NCBI RefSeq assembly: GCF_027744825.2
Contig: NC_071336.1
Location: forward strand, 15,713,501-15,777,500
Length of the DNA stretch: 64,000 nt
Source: Synchiropus splendidus
Taxonomy: Eukaryota > Chordata > Actinopteri > Syngnathiformes > Callionymidae
Direction of reading: 5' to 3'
The notes beneath the pieces were generated by a model. The model saw only the letters and a list, made by a program, of their open reading frames with translations, was not told the DNA's origin and made no database searches. Made by a program: the position numbers and the translations under genes. Below, piece by piece: positions 1 to 27,903 of this stretch (position 1 is the stretch's first letter; every line of letters begins with the position of its first letter).

Positions 1-1073
1 TGGAGTCGCCTGCCAGGGAAACACTGGCTGTGTTGCACAGATATGGGTAGGAAGCCTCCGTCCCTGGCTGCGCTCTAATGTGTGCGTCATCATGTTTAAC
101 TCCAACACGTGCTCTCCGTCAGCCTCGGAGCAGCAGAGGTGGAAGCTGCTTTAGACCGAATGGTTGAAAGATGTCTGTTGGGGGTCATGGAGTCGAAGGC
201 TGACGTGGAGATGCTCTCTTCGCTTCTGGGACTCAGTGATCGACAGGCGGCCGTCTCCATCTGTGGCCTCTATTCCAAGGTCTGTCACACTAAAGTCTAT
301 TTTCAATCTGATTAATGCTTTAAAAAAAGATCCCTTCAATTTATACTTGGTTCTCATCCAGGATGAGGTGGTTGACCTCCGACAGATCTACTTGAATGTT
401 GCCACCATTTCTGGATGTGTGGGCTTCAAAACACTCCTTCACACAGCCTACACTGTAAGTCCTCAGTCATACATCTGGTCTCACTGTGTGAAACACTGTT
501 GAGCTGAATTCAAATGTATCACAAATGTTTTTGCTGATCAGCTGTTTGACAGGGAAGGCAGGGGTGTGCTTGATCACAGTGAACTACCTCACCTCATGGG
601 GGCGCTGCTCGGTGTCCCACAGCATGACACTGCTGAACTTTATGCTGAGGCTTCCCGTGGAGGTCCGCTGACTGAAGGTGAGCATGATTCAAGCCAGAAA
701 TGAATGTACTGTAGTAGGAAGAGTGCCCATCTATGTTGAGATGCTGAAGTGTAAAGGATGAAAACTCCAGGCCATATCTGACTCCAGTTCTGAGTAGGAA
801 ATGGGCAACAAGTAGATGGTCATAGTCCAGATAAACAGGATTTCTAAAGTGACAACACTGTGTTACGACACTCACGAGTGGCTTGTTTTGACAGAGCGTC
901 TGCTTCAAGTGCTCACCACCCACCCGACCTATCAGAGAGTCGTGAACGAGCACCTGCAGCCTGAGGAGAGAGACTGCCACCTCACCTTGAACACACTGAC
1001 TGACATGACAACAGTCAACAACAATGGCGACCTGCAGTACGGCAACACAAGCATCCATCACAAGCTTGAATAA
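1..1073 (+). CDS. LPCAT4: LPCAT4-like lysophospholipid acyltransferase, 3' end (partial)
   Basis: These are the last five exons of a membrane acyltransferase that re-acylates lysophospholipids in the ER. The 5' part, with the catalytic HX4D motif, lies outside the window. Exons read 1-46, 123-279, 362-454, 542-677 and 895-1073, with phases that join and a TAA stop. The visible part is the C-terminal EF-hand-like region: a helical stretch containing EVEAALDRMVERC, then DLRQIYLNVATISG, then a loop LFDREGRGVLDHSEL that resembles an EF-hand but lacks several Ca-ligand positions. The protein ends NTSIHHKLE. LPCAT1, LPCAT2 and LPCAT4 share this architecture. I chose LPCAT4 because NOP10 and SLC12A6 follow, as in human 15q14. 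An ATTAAA at 1352-1357 is a plausible poly(A) signal. The family is fairly sure; the paralogue rests on synteny. Confidence 0.75.
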
Positions 1074-2067
1074 CAAGTCCATTTTTACTGAAAGCTTCTG
1101 GTGTTTGTGGAAAGAAGACATTACTTGACTTTTGATAAGAATTTTCTTTTGATTGTAATTAAAATATGTATTTTTTAGAAGCAAGTCCCGCTCAGGTTGT
1201 CAGTGTCTGTATGTGTATTCAATTCATATTTATGTCCAACCCTCTTCTGTCATAATTTTTAATGTAAATGTGTGAAGTTATTGTAAATCAAAGTTTATTT
1301 TACGTACGCTTTTTCCTTCTTTGTGTACCAGTGGTTTTTATACTGAAGTTGATTAAATGTTGACGTCTGAATTTCTATTGTCCTGCTGGCTTCCTTCCAT
1401 TTACATATTAGGTGGCTGTTAATGTCTTGCAGCAGGTTCTGTCCACCAACTGGTCAAGATCACGACCAAAAAAACATATTCTGCACATTATAAAACTGAA
1501 AATGTTGACAGATGGTTGTGTGCATGATGACTGCATTATCGAGTCCTTGATTCATGGCCGCCTTTCTCGAAACCATGGTGTCCATGGTGAGAAACTTTGA
1601 CGTCTCAAAAGCCGAGGCTTCCCAAGTGATGGTGCCAGTCTGCTGTGTCTGACAGGCGGACTTCATCCCACCCATTTTGGAAGAAAAATGTTTATATACA
1701 TTGTTAAATAGATTCCAATTATAATCCCCTGAAAGAAATACTATTTTTTTACTAAATGTAGCTGACACTAGACTTATTTCTCTCCTTTACCACGGCAGCA
1801 GAAAACAGTCGCCTTCAATTAAATGTACTGCATTACTCCCCGAGCCTGTTAGTAGGTTACACAGATGTGACCAGTCAGACACACATCCGTGGACAGTTTC
1901 CAAAAGTCAGATGGCAGCGCGAAGCTCATTACAGCACACCGACATTGGAAAGTCGTGTCTTTTTGAGGTCATCACTATGGGTCTTTTTTATGTGAAAAGA
2001 ATGCTTGTGGTCCAAGAGGCAGAAGGACGCGCGAGTCAGACAGAATTGAACGTCAATTCAAAACCAG
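1074..2067. other. LPCAT4 3' UTR and convergent intergenic space
   Basis: This holds the probable LPCAT4 3' UTR up to about 1380, then AT-rich sequence between two convergent genes. Short ORFs around 1412-1768 occur on both strands with no recognisable domain and no splice framework. I see no gene here. Confidence 0.6.
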
Positions 2068-2073
2068 TTTATT
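2068..2073 (-). terminator. Poly(A) signal of NOP10
   Basis: The plus strand reads TTTATT, so the minus strand has AATAAA, about 300 bases past the NOP10 stop codon. This is the expected place for 3' end formation. Confidence 0.6.
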
Positions 2074-2366
2074 GTCGACGTTAAGAACTAAATGACATTG
2101 TTTGACATCAAACCGTCCCAAGCATCACGATAACTAAAAACAATTGAGCTGTTTGGTTATTCTATAGTAAAAACAAAACAAAACTTGGTTCGTCTAGAAC
2201 TATTTACATTCCGTTTGACAATATGAAAACATCTCAGACAAGCATTCGTCCTTGATTTGTGCATCTGACCCAGAAAAAGAAATATTCCAGCCACGGGGTT
2301 CTCTTCGCCTTCATAATGACGCTCTCGTCCGAAGACGTCTCCCAGCTGCCATTCTTCGTTCCTCCA

Positions 2367-2784
2367 CTAGAGAACAGGCCTGGGCTGTTGGGTGAGCAGA
2401 ATTCCAAATCGTTTCTTCACAGTGACCCTGTGCCGGGAGAATTTATCGTCTGGGGAGAAGCGGGCCGGGTGAGCCGAGCTGGTCGGCGTCCCATCTGGAC
2501 CCATCTTCTGTGACGGCAAAAAACAGAGATCATGCTATTACAACCAACATCACGAGCGCTTGAACTGACATAACTTTAAACTGTCTACTATCAACCAAGT
2601 CAAAGCAACTCAATCTAAAGGCACATATAGACCATCAACCAGAAGTAATGTGTGAACCGCATCTGTTTTAAACCAGGTGTCGAGGATAAGTGATCGGTTA
2701 CTGACTATTCGATGGTTATTTACAGGTTACCTTTAGCGTGTAGACACGATCCCCGTTCTCATTCAAGTAGTACTGCAGGAACAT
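2367..2784 (-). CDS. NOP10: NOP10 H/ACA ribonucleoprotein subunit
   Basis: NOP10 is a core protein of H/ACA small nucleolar RNPs, working with dyskerin, NHP2 and GAR1 in rRNA pseudouridylation and in the telomerase RNP. On the minus strand exon 1 is 2784-2731 (18 codons, [18 protein letters not shown]) and exon 2 is 2507-2367 (46 codons plus stop). They are joined by a GT-AG intron in phase 0. The product is 64 residues, the same length as human NOP10. It keeps the N-terminal beta-hairpin, the linker [20 protein letters not shown] and the helix ending TQQPRPVL. The motif after the splice is KMGPDG where the human protein has KVDPDG. It is tail to tail with LPCAT4 and head to head with SLC12A6. 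No stop or frameshift is seen. Confidence 0.97.
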
Positions 2785-2895
2785 GTTGATACCGAAAACT
2801 TTAGAAGTGTCAAATCTGGAAGGCTTTCGTCGTTTTCAGACAAAAAACAAATTCTTGCTCGACAACACGTGTGTTCTTCCACCACAGCAACACAA

Positions 2896-2922
2896 ACCGG
2901 AAGTGTGGCTCAACGCATGCGT
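2896..2922 (-). promoter_or_regulatory. NOP10 promoter: ETS and NRF1-type sites
   Basis: An ETS core ACCGGAAGTG (2896-2905) and a palindrome ACGCATGCGT (2913-2922, NRF1-like) lie 110-140 bases upstream of the NOP10 ATG. Such pairs are typical of TATA-less housekeeping promoters. The role is inferred from position and motif only. Confidence 0.45.
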
Positions 2923-3023
2923 ATTCGCGAAGGCACGCTGACAGAAATAAGCCTCGAATGATATCTGCAAGAATTCACAAGCCGCTTCGAGATTTAGAAA
3001 TTAATGTGGTTTCCACTCCGGTG

Positions 3024-3025
<2 letters not shown>

Positions 3026-3101
<76 letters not shown>
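3026..3101. repeat. (TA)n microsatellite
   Basis: An uninterrupted AT dinucleotide tract of about 76 bases. ORFs through it translate to Tyr-Ile repeats and are not genes. Confidence 0.95.
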
Positions 3102-3103
<2 letters not shown>

Positions 3104-6100
3104 TTCGTGTAATAAAGGACTGCTTTGTGGTAAACAACAATGTACCAAGACATGTAGAACAAAGCCTTATTTTTTGTATGAAAAGATTTAAGAAAGTAAA
3201 TATTTTCATTAGGTTTATTAACAATATAAAATGTTGCTATTAGCGAGCTCACATGAAAACATCATAGATCACCAAGGTATAGTTAAAAGGAAAGCAGCGT
3301 TTGTGTACCCAGAGATTTGAGCAAATCTGAGCTGCCTTCACTTTGTTATAATTTATTAATCGTTAATTCTTTCTTCCAGCTTCTTCGAGTTTATTGCGTT
3401 TTTATTTCTTTCTAGTTTTACAATGTGCCACCGCATTTCCGGTTGCAAAAATAGCTGCATAACGTCTTGGAAAAGAAAATGTAATGCAGAAATCAGACGG
3501 GAATGTAGGAAAAACATATATTCCCTGACATAGTACTTTTTCAAAATGTCTTCGCCCAAGCATAGGATTATTACTTGTTATGTTTTATTTAAAAAATGTG
3601 ACAATTATGTAGATAAACTGAAAACTAAATACGCAACTCTGCAAATTGTAGATTTCTCTTCTTTGTCGGCATGGTTTTTCCAACCATACTCCAACCCAGT
3701 AGAGGGCAAAAGGGATACACTGAGTTTGTGTTTGTCAATAATACCCAAGAAGAAAACGTGTCGCACGACGGCGACTGAGATGGGACATTCCCGACAACTG
3801 CTCTCGCTTGTTTCTGTTCGGCCGAGTGGACAAAAAAGTGCCGACACAACCTGAGACTGACAGCCGATTCACCCCAGACGCCACAGGAACCAAACAAGCA
3901 CCTCCGGTGGAACACCGTAGACAGGTGGGTGCCTTTCATTCATGAAGTGCGTGCTGTTTTACAGCCGGTGTTTCCCCCTTCTGTTGGGCACTATAGGCAG
4001 ATTACGCACAGCATGGCTATGTTAGCTTTAGCTGGAGCCGCCTCGCCTCAGGAATTACTTCTTACATCTTCGTTTGTATTATTTCAACATTTGTCCAGAC
4101 GCTTGTATTCAGCTGTTTGAAGCGGCTTATTTTGACAGCTTAAGGCATTTTTTTCTCTCCGCCCATTGAATTTTAACGAACTGCGCGCCGGTCTGATTTA
4201 AACCGGTTTGAAGTGACCGCAGCTTCAGACTGATGCCGCATTGCTTTTGTCACAGTCGCCGTGTCTTTAATCGATCAGCTTTTAGGAAATTACAGATGGC
4301 GTTTATGGCCTTTGAAAGAACATTTTATCCCACGTACGAGCCAAGTTGTTATCTATGATTTAACACTAAATCCATTAATCCGCTCTCTGTATGGCCACTT
4401 TAGGTGATGCTGTTTAATTTATAAAACGCCACAACGAGCACAGTGTTACACTTGAGGAAACTGTAGCTGATTATTTACCTGAGGTTTTAGTTGATTTCTG
4501 TTTTTTTAATGATTCATAACGCCATTATGTGTACTGTGAGGAGGGCACAAACTGAAAATGAATAAATACATTATCAAAACTGCCCACTCTTATTGTTAAT
4601 GATTAACTATTGATGTAACTTCAGCATCAATGGAGGAAATTATCTTGGTTAGACAATGAATGTTGTCTGTGTATAACACTGGAGAAAGCATGCCACGTAT
4701 CATTATAATAATATAGTAATATAATGAGATAAGATAACAGGGTTGATTGTCTCGCAAGGAATTCAGCGGTTTGAGGTTTATACTGCCAAAGTTGGTGGCT
4801 GAAAAAGACACCCATGCTTTTCTAAGAGGGAGTAACCCGTCACTAACAAAGTGTTAATATGAGGAAATGGGTAAAAATAATCACAGGAAACGATTCAGCG
4901 GTGGCTCTCCACCACTGGAACGGTGTTATTTGCTGAGCCAAGCTACGTGACTCCACGCTGTAAAGCGATTAAAGTCAAATGTTTTGATGAAGACAACATG
5001 GAACATGTTTGAGACAAAGAGCTTAGCTTTGTCCCTTTTGTTTTTTTATATTTCAGAATTTTCAGCTCAATTACAGAGAGGACAGGTTTGTCAGTTTTTC
5101 ACATCACAAACTAATTTACTTTGCAATTTTTTGTCTAGACGTACGACAGTGCAGTGGGAATAATATTTGTATTAAGCCTTATGACCTTATAGCCTTTTCA
5201 AATAACCAGAGCACTGCATCGAGGTGAAATGCATACATTTTGTGCATGTTTTGCAACAAAGACAGGCGCATGCCTATGGTCAGTGTTGTGTATTTATTTA
5301 TAAACATTTGTTCTTTTGCTCTTGTTCAGTTCACTGGATACTTTGCTTCTAGGTGTGGCTGTTTGTCTAGACAAATACCACTGTAGTTCACACAAGGAGG
5401 GGCCCCTTCCCTGAGGTCTTTCACAGCATAAACAACAGGAAGAAATCACCGCCCCCTTACCAATAGTGTTTTTTTTTTTGTAAAAGGTTTATATGCATCG
5501 GAACCCTGGTTTGTCCTGACTGAACTGTTTTAGTGAGTAACTGGGCAAAAAGACAAATTGCTCTGGAAACATATCATGCTTGAACTTGCAGAAGTCTGGG
5601 CAAACAGCCAGCAGCCACCTGCAATACCGGTTGAAACTCTCTTCCTCAGGAAAATGTAAAACAAGAAATTAAACTAAACCATTAGACCGGGCTCACAGAT
5701 CTTGTCATTTTTAAGCTTTTTTAACAACCCTGTGTTTTCTGCTAGAACAGTCCATTAAAAAAAATCATAATTCATAGCAAGAGTGGGTGATAAGAGGAGC
5801 CTATTTACACTGTTCGTGACATTGTTATTTCTCAGTATTTGTACCATTCTGTTATCACATTCTTCTGGTTGTGTAGAGATTTGGACTTGGTCATACAGAA
5901 ATTAGTCCCAACTCAAGGTTTACAATGAATGAAAATTTATTAAAAACTGTTAAACTATAATATGATGGCTTGTTTAAATGGAAATCTGAATAATTCCTTT
6001 TTTTCTGTCCGCAGCTTTAGACCCTTTCTCTTCTCTAGCCGTCTGGCTGCCTGTAATTTGCCTCAATGGAGAGGTCCAAAAAAACAAATTGTCGAGGCCA

Positions 6101-6212
6101 TTGTCACCTCAGCAACACCTGAGAGTTAGTGCAGCTTTGCAAAATTCCTCCTGTTCCGCCTGACTCCCCATCGCGCTCAACAGCCCTTCATCTCTGCTCC
6201 AAGAGAGACACA
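3102..6212. other. NOP10-SLC12A6 intergenic region and SLC12A6 5' flank
   Basis: About 3.1 kb with no recognisable coding exon. A moderately CpG-containing stretch around 3750-4260 could hold an SLC12A6 promoter and a non-coding first exon, but I cannot fix a transcription start. The segment just before the coding exon contains an in-frame ATG at 6129, which would add 28 residues. The acceptor-like sequence at about 6014 (pyrimidine run then CAG) suggests that the coding exon begins with some 5' UTR. Confidence 0.4.
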
Positions 6213-22191
<15,979 letters not shown>

Positions 22192-22281
22192 GTGGATTAC
22201 AAAGTTGCTCCGTACCAAGTCACCACAAGCATAAATATCATAACACTGTCTTCACTCTCTCACTGTAGTCAAGGCTCCACT

Positions 22282-23148
22282 TACAGTTGTGTTCAAAATA
22301 GTAGCAGTGTCTTGAAAAATGCTAAAATTGTAGTGTACACAATGTATATGGCAACATGACTTCTTCCAGTATCCTGTCTCAAACTGATCCATGATCCCTG
22401 GTCTGCGGTAAATAGGACCAACACAGTAGCAAAAACCTGAAAAACATCCCTGTTGAACTGTGACCCTTGGACCCAAAAAGAACACTCTTACTTTCACCAG
22501 GCCACAAAATTTTACGGCATTGCTTTTAAGACCAGTCCTCACCTGATTTTAGCAGTACTCACAAGCAATGTTAGATCTTCTTTGCTCATCCTGGAGCGGG
22601 TCATTGGCTGAATATTTGCCAGTTTGGTTATTCTCCCATCTATTCCAGAAGTTGTTTTTCTTTTTCTTCCTCATCTTTCTGGTTTTGACTGCCATTTTAA
22701 AGCATTTGATATCATTTTAGCTGAACAGTCTATAATTTTCAGCACTTCTTTGTAGGTTTTCCCCTCGTTTATCCTTGTATTAACTTAAAAAACGGTCCTT
22801 ATCAGAACAGTGTCTTGAATGACCCATTTTACTCTGTTTTTCAGGACAGATGCACAGCCAGCATATGCAATGTCCGTTGCCTTGGTCCTTAAATAAGGAC
22901 CGCCTGTTAACACCTTTTTAACCTCCCTAATTGAACTCACCACTGCTATTTTTTAACACACCCCTTTCAGTTAGTCATTGAGTTTCACAGTGTCAGTGTC
23001 ATGCACGGCAGGCCTGTTGCGTCTGTTTTCTATACCTTTACTATACCTTCCAGAAACGTACTTGCGATGTAGAGGTTGAAATTTTTACAAAAACAGGGAT
23101 TTAACTTGCTACTGTTGAGGGACTGCTATTATTTTGAACATAACTGTA
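22282..23148 (-). mobile_element. Degenerate Tc1/mariner-like DNA transposon
   Basis: The left end reads CAGTTGTGTTCAAAATAGTA from 22284. The right end, read on the minus strand from 23146, begins CAGTTATGTTCAAAATAATA. These are near-identical terminal inverted repeats of about 26 bases, and each is flanked by TA, the Tc1/mariner target. On the minus strand at about 22390-22450 the translation GCFSGFCYCVGPIYRRPGIM resembles the conserved C-terminal part of Tc1-family transposases. At about 865 bases it is roughly half the usual length, with no intact ORF, so it is an internally deleted, dead copy. It lies 91 bases after the SLC12A6 stop, within its probable 3' UTR. Confidence 0.8.
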
Positions 23149-23948
23149 CTACAAATCACACAACCACCAAAACAAGTCCTCAAATAAGCAGCCATTTTCT
23201 TCACTGTGTTTGTGCGTCAGCCGTTAAAGTTGTTCTGTTGGAGGGGATTGTTGTAGTATTTTACGAGCGAATGGGTTTCTAAACCAGGCCTTTGAATTTT
23301 GAGTTCTACATCCAATGTAGAGCCTGGGGAGAACACAGAGAAGCTGAAACTCTGATCAAACTCAGGGTTGCTTTTTGTACATTGCGAAATGCTGAAAGCA
23401 AATGTGAGGATTCTCAGCAAAGCCTGGGGCGATAAATGGGTTTTCTTTTTTTTTTTTTTCTTTGTTTAATTGTTTAACATTGTTTAAACAAGAGTGGATA
23501 TGTCAAACATGCCGTGGATCTCCAGTGTCAAGCCACACAATGATTTTCTTGCTGTCTGTATCTGTACTTTTGTCTCAGCACAATAGTAACGCATGTGTCA
23601 ATGGGGCTGTTTTGATGTTTTCACCACAATATCGGCTTCTCAGTGTATTGAAATACACGCCTCGCTGCATCTAAAAACTAGTTTTGTACATACAGATGTT
23701 CTTTGTGTGTGTGCGCGTATGTGTTATGAGTGATGAACGATTGTTGCTGATGTTAGGAGTTATTCAATTCCACCATCTGTTCTTTTTTTTTTTATACTGT
23801 TACTGTGCAGGGATTCTTTTGGTCATTGTTGTTTCCTCAACAAGATTTGCTTGCCTGTACATAAAAGATTGAAAGGATCCCAAGTTTTATCATTTTTATT
23901 ACATTAATATAAAAACAAAGCTGAAAATTTTGCCTGGAAAAAAATGGG

Positions 23949-23954
23949 AATAAA
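23949..23954 (+). terminator. Candidate poly(A) signal for SLC12A6
   Basis: AATAAA in an AT-rich context about 1.76 kb after the stop codon. If used, the 3' UTR would contain the Tc1-like element. No other near-perfect signal closer to the stop caught my eye. Confidence 0.35.
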
Positions 23955-24290
23955 CGTTTTGAAAAATATTGAATTGTGTCCACTGAGTTATATCATTGAA
24001 ATGTATGCTCATTTCCCCCCTCTGTAGCGTAAGGGAACAAATGAACTGTACTGCAAAATATTCCAGACTACAATAGACCACAATATGGTGAAAGCACGAT
24101 TGGCAGTGAAGCAACCATTAGTTTTTCCATGTTGTATGTCGAAGGTTGTTTATAAGTAGTACTTTACTACTTGGAATATTTTCCTATACAAGAGACAGTG
24201 AGAGTCATGTATAATAGATCAAGTGGATTTAAAATTTTCGACATGTTCATCCTGTCTCTGTCCAAATCCAATCCATAGCTTGAGTATGTG

Positions 24291-24345
24291 CCCTGTGATG
24301 AACTGGTGAACTGTCCAGTGTTTACCCTTCTCTCTCTCTCTGTAA
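24291..24345 (+). repeat. Teleost SINE/LINE-tail fragment
   Basis: The run GTGCCCTGTGATGAACTGGT and what follows (AACTGTCCAGTG...TTTACCC) resembles the widespread fish repeat tail that reads like CCCTGCGATGGACTGGCGACCTGTCCAGGG. Both sides are decayed. Identified from memory of the consensus only. Confidence 0.5.
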
Positions 24346-24569
24346 CCGTAGTCTCTAAGGCAAGTGGAAAGACTATGAGTAATAAGTCATGTAAGTCACT
24401 GTAGGCACCCTGGAAACGCTGATGTCCTGTGAAAGTAGAGGGAGAAAAAAAGTACAAGTGCTTATTTCATTTGCTCGTAATTTTTTTATATCCACTTTTA
24501 AATAACACTCAATTGTAATTTATTTACGGTCCGCGACAGTGGGAATATTAAACGACCCCGTTAAAACCC

Positions 24570-24945
24570 CCCATTAACACGCCCATTTCCGGTGCGTGAC
24601 GTCATTTCCAAGTGTACGTACAATCCGGTGGCCGGTGCCATGTTGTGAAATTTGAGGAAATCAATTCTGGCCGAAGTTCACTCCTAAAAGTGGAACAGAC
24701 ACTAAGCAAAAGTCAGATCTCGTGGGTGAGAATGGAGGTAAGAGTAGATGACATCAGGCGACTTAAAAATAATAAAGGAGCATTTATCTCGATGTGGTTA
24801 TTCACGACAGCACACCACCACAACAATGACGGTCTTGTTAGGAACGCTGAGACTTTGTACACGAATTTATCAACATTATTTAGTCAGCGGGCACATTCGA
24901 CGTCTCCTTCAAAAGCCCATTGTTCTTTGACGGAAGAGATGTAAG
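24570..24945 (+). promoter_or_regulatory. Orphan CpG/CRE promoter-like island with donor sites
   Basis: The segment has TTCCGG (ETS-type), a perfect CRE TGACGTCA around 24598-24605 and several CpGs. It is followed by strong splice donors: GTGAGA near 24726, GTAAGA near 24739 and GTAAGT at 24941. The layout resembles a TATA-less promoter with a first exon. A 110-codon ORF (24612-24944) covers it but has no recognised domain. It may be a distal TOX4 first exon, 3 kb upstream of the coding exon, or the start of a non-coding RNA. Confidence 0.35.
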
Positions 24946-27390
24946 TAACAAACGAAAAACTTTAAATTGGTGGCGGCAGTGATCTGTTTGAAGAGCTTTT
25001 AACTCATTTATATGATTTTAATGTCGCTTCAACCTAAACGGCTGTTAAGGAAGGAAAATATAGCGCGGTGGCACATTTTTATTTCAATGAAAAGTGGGGT
25101 AAAAGGATTAAGTTGGGCGGAACCAATGAACAGCGGAGGACATTTTAAGTTGCACCCGCTTCCGCCAGACGATCACGCTATCACATATGTGTCTTAAGTG
25201 AAGGTATAATAAGTTAAATTATTTGCGTACATTGACTGAAGCAAGCAGACTGACCAAGTTGCAATTGTTTGTTGTTTTATTCAGAATTGAAATCGTTCTT
25301 GACTCCCACATGGTTTAAAAAAATTAAGTCGACCATAGAGTTTCACCATTTATCAAGTATCAATTAATAAAACAAATGAAAAGATCAAAGATTTGGTTCC
25401 TAGTTCATGGTTAAGTGCCTCCGGCTTTTAGCAGAACCCAACTCCGTTAATGAAGTAATAACAGTAATTAAGAAGTAATTTCCAATAACTATGCATTTTT
25501 AAATATTTTTATAGTTATTTTCTGACATTCTGTTGAACCTTTTTAACTTGCCATTGTCATTGCATGTGTGCGATGTCACAACAAACATCTGATTGAGATG
25601 TTTCATGATTTCACATTGAAATTATTTTTGAAAGGTTAAGTGACTTTACGAACATTGCGCTTTTATACATTAACTGACTAAAATTAATACAAATAATACA
25701 AACTTCATTGGATGATTTCTTTTTGCACAGTGTCAGCATGCTGTTTTTATTGTACTTTGTTCTGGTAATTACATGTGTCTAAACCTGAACATGGTTAGGA
25801 ATCACAATGTCACGTGACACCTTAGGCAATTCAATCGAAATGACAATGGTGATAAATAGCTGAATTGTACTAATGAAAAAAATCAAGATATATTTATTTG
25901 GAACATTCCACTAAAAGTCTCCTTTGACTCACATTTGACACATTGTTAAGAAAATATTGCAGCTATCAAAATTTTTAATTATTGATATTATTCTAAATTT
26001 CTAAATTTTTCAAGTGGTCATAATGTCTATCAACCTCTCAATGGCTTCGTGACCCTCAGATAGTGTTAGAGCTTGTAATGACTTGTATTGGTGGTTTGAT
26101 GTGCTTTGATAAAAAAATAGAAATGTAGCGATTTAATTCATGTGACAAATTATGCATCACTTTCATTAATGTAGTTGCCTATGCGATAATATATGATCCA
26201 TTGATCAGAAGTGGAACAGGATTGTGATTTTTGTTTGCTCAGTATTTCTAATAATGTCATTTCTATATTTCTGTTTTTAAAAAATGGTCACAGTTGTTAT
26301 GTATTTTTGGATAAAGTTATCAAATGAAGTGCAGAAAACAAGTGAATTTTGAATGTGTCTGAGTAGTTGATTGTTGCGGATGCAGGTGGGTTGCATCCTT
26401 TTCCTCCTCTTCTTGCACAAAGCTTATATATGGAGACTGTTAAGAGAGTGCAGAAGTGACAGTTTAGGGTGAATAACAGTGGACAGCATGTTAAGTGTTG
26501 TTGAGGCGAGACTACAGATGAAAACCAGAGGTGAACCCTAGAAGAGCTCTAGGATTCAAAGTGTTATTGTTTTTCAATGCAGTGATGGAATCCGGTGGTG
26601 AAATATTTGGATGGTGAACGGTTGGTTCCTGTTTGGTTTTGCTATTGTGACAGACTTTGATAGTTAAACAGTCCCAGATGCCCCATGACACTTTTGTTTG
26701 AGTCACGTCACTCGGGGTGACTCTTTCTAGGCTACTTTTTGTTATAGTCTGCATGTACGTCACTCACTCTATCTTGCTCCTCCTCAGCATTTGTTTGGTA
26801 CTTTCTACATTTCCTCTGAACTCTGAATTATGGGATGTTTTCTTGCCTCAGGTTTGAGTCTTCATGTCTGTATGACCTGCCCTGCAAGGGTGGGGTTGGA
26901 GGATGGTGGTGGGAGTTTCTTTTAGTTGTAAACGTTTTTACATAGCCCTGTTTACACAGTAGAAGCTTCGTGGGAGTTTTGTTTATTGCATCAAACTGGT
27001 GGGACTGGTAGTTTATCGATCTATTCAACATGCACAAACAAGTCTGTCTCCCTCTGAACTGTGCTGAGAATACCAACAAGTTAGTTGGCATCATCCCCAC
27101 CTTAGAGCTTGTTACTCATTAGCTGGATTCTTGGATTGTGTTTCCTGCAATATTGTCTGTGTCTATCCACGCTTTCACGTGTATTCTCAATTTCGTTTGC
27201 AAAGCATCATTTTCCAGCAGCTGGTCTCAGAACGCTCGCTTGCCTTTGTTTTGAAAGGTTCGTCGTTCTATATCCGGCGTTTGTTTTGAAAAGTTCATCA
27301 GCCTATATCCGTTGTTTCGATGTAACCCGACATCTAAGCCCCGCTAGCTTTCTTATCTCATCCGTGTCTCGGGATCTACTGAGCAGCCTG
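24946..27390. other. AT-rich intergenic sequence
   Basis: About 2.4 kb of AT-rich sequence between the island at 24.6 kb and the TOX4 5' region. I see no coding exon, RNA gene or recognisable transposon in it. Confidence 0.5.
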
Positions 27391-27861
27391 AGCCAGACCA
27401 GACAGGGCATGTATTCCCTTCAATGGGACCGTGTAGCGGGCGGGTTCGTCGATGTCTGTCCAGTCCGGTAACCGGGGATCGCGCGTCTGTGTCGGTGATC
27501 GCTGCCTGTGACCGAGGAGCGCGCATCGTGTCGGTAGACCAGCGTCTGTTGTGGAGGAGCGAGCGGTACCGCAGCCTTGCGTCAAACCCCGGTAGGACAA
27601 GTCAGCAAAGACGGGCAGCAGCCACGTTACCTCGGCCGCTAGCCAGTCTCCAGGCGGGTTATTTCGGGTATGGTTGCAGCCTTCCACATGTTGTAGCCGC
27701 ATGTGGCGATCCCTCCTTTGACACCTCCGTAGCCTCCGTGGTCGTCGCGCGTTCACTGGAATGACACGCTCAATTAGCTGTGCGAGTGGACGGCGCCAGT
27801 CTTCATACTGAAAGACATTTAGAAATTGGTCGAATTGCGCAAGTCCTTCACATGAGTCGCA

Positions 27862-27864
<3 letters not shown>
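27391..27864 (+). promoter_or_regulatory. CpG-rich TOX4 promoter / 5' UTR region
   Basis: CpG density rises sharply here compared with the flanking AT-rich DNA, ending about 40 bases before the TOX4 ATG. This is the expected position of the promoter and 5' UTR. Overlapping ORFs on both strands (113 and 191 codons) are low-complexity, Arg-rich by-products of the base composition. Confidence 0.5.

Positions 27865-27893
<29 letters not shown>
27865..27893. repeat. A29 homopolymer just upstream of the TOX4 start codon
   Basis: A run of 29 adenines is followed by G and six more adenines, ending 3 bases before the ATG at 27904. It would place a poly(A) tract in the 5' leader. Length is uncertain because homopolymers are prone to assembly error. 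Confidence 0.85.
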
Positions 27894-27895
<2 letters not shown>

Positions 27896-27903
27896 AAAAA
27901 GAA

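Noticed and set aside
594..1184. 196-codon minus-strand ORF
   Set aside because: Antisense to the last two LPCAT4-like exons, with no domain of its own.
2994..3252. Several ORFs encoding Tyr-Ile repeats
   Set aside because: Pure translation of the (TA)n tract.
24612..24944. 110-codon plus-strand ORF in the CpG island
   Set aside because: No recognisable domain or conserved motif; more likely 5' leader sequence than a protein, so it is described only as part of the promoter-like island.
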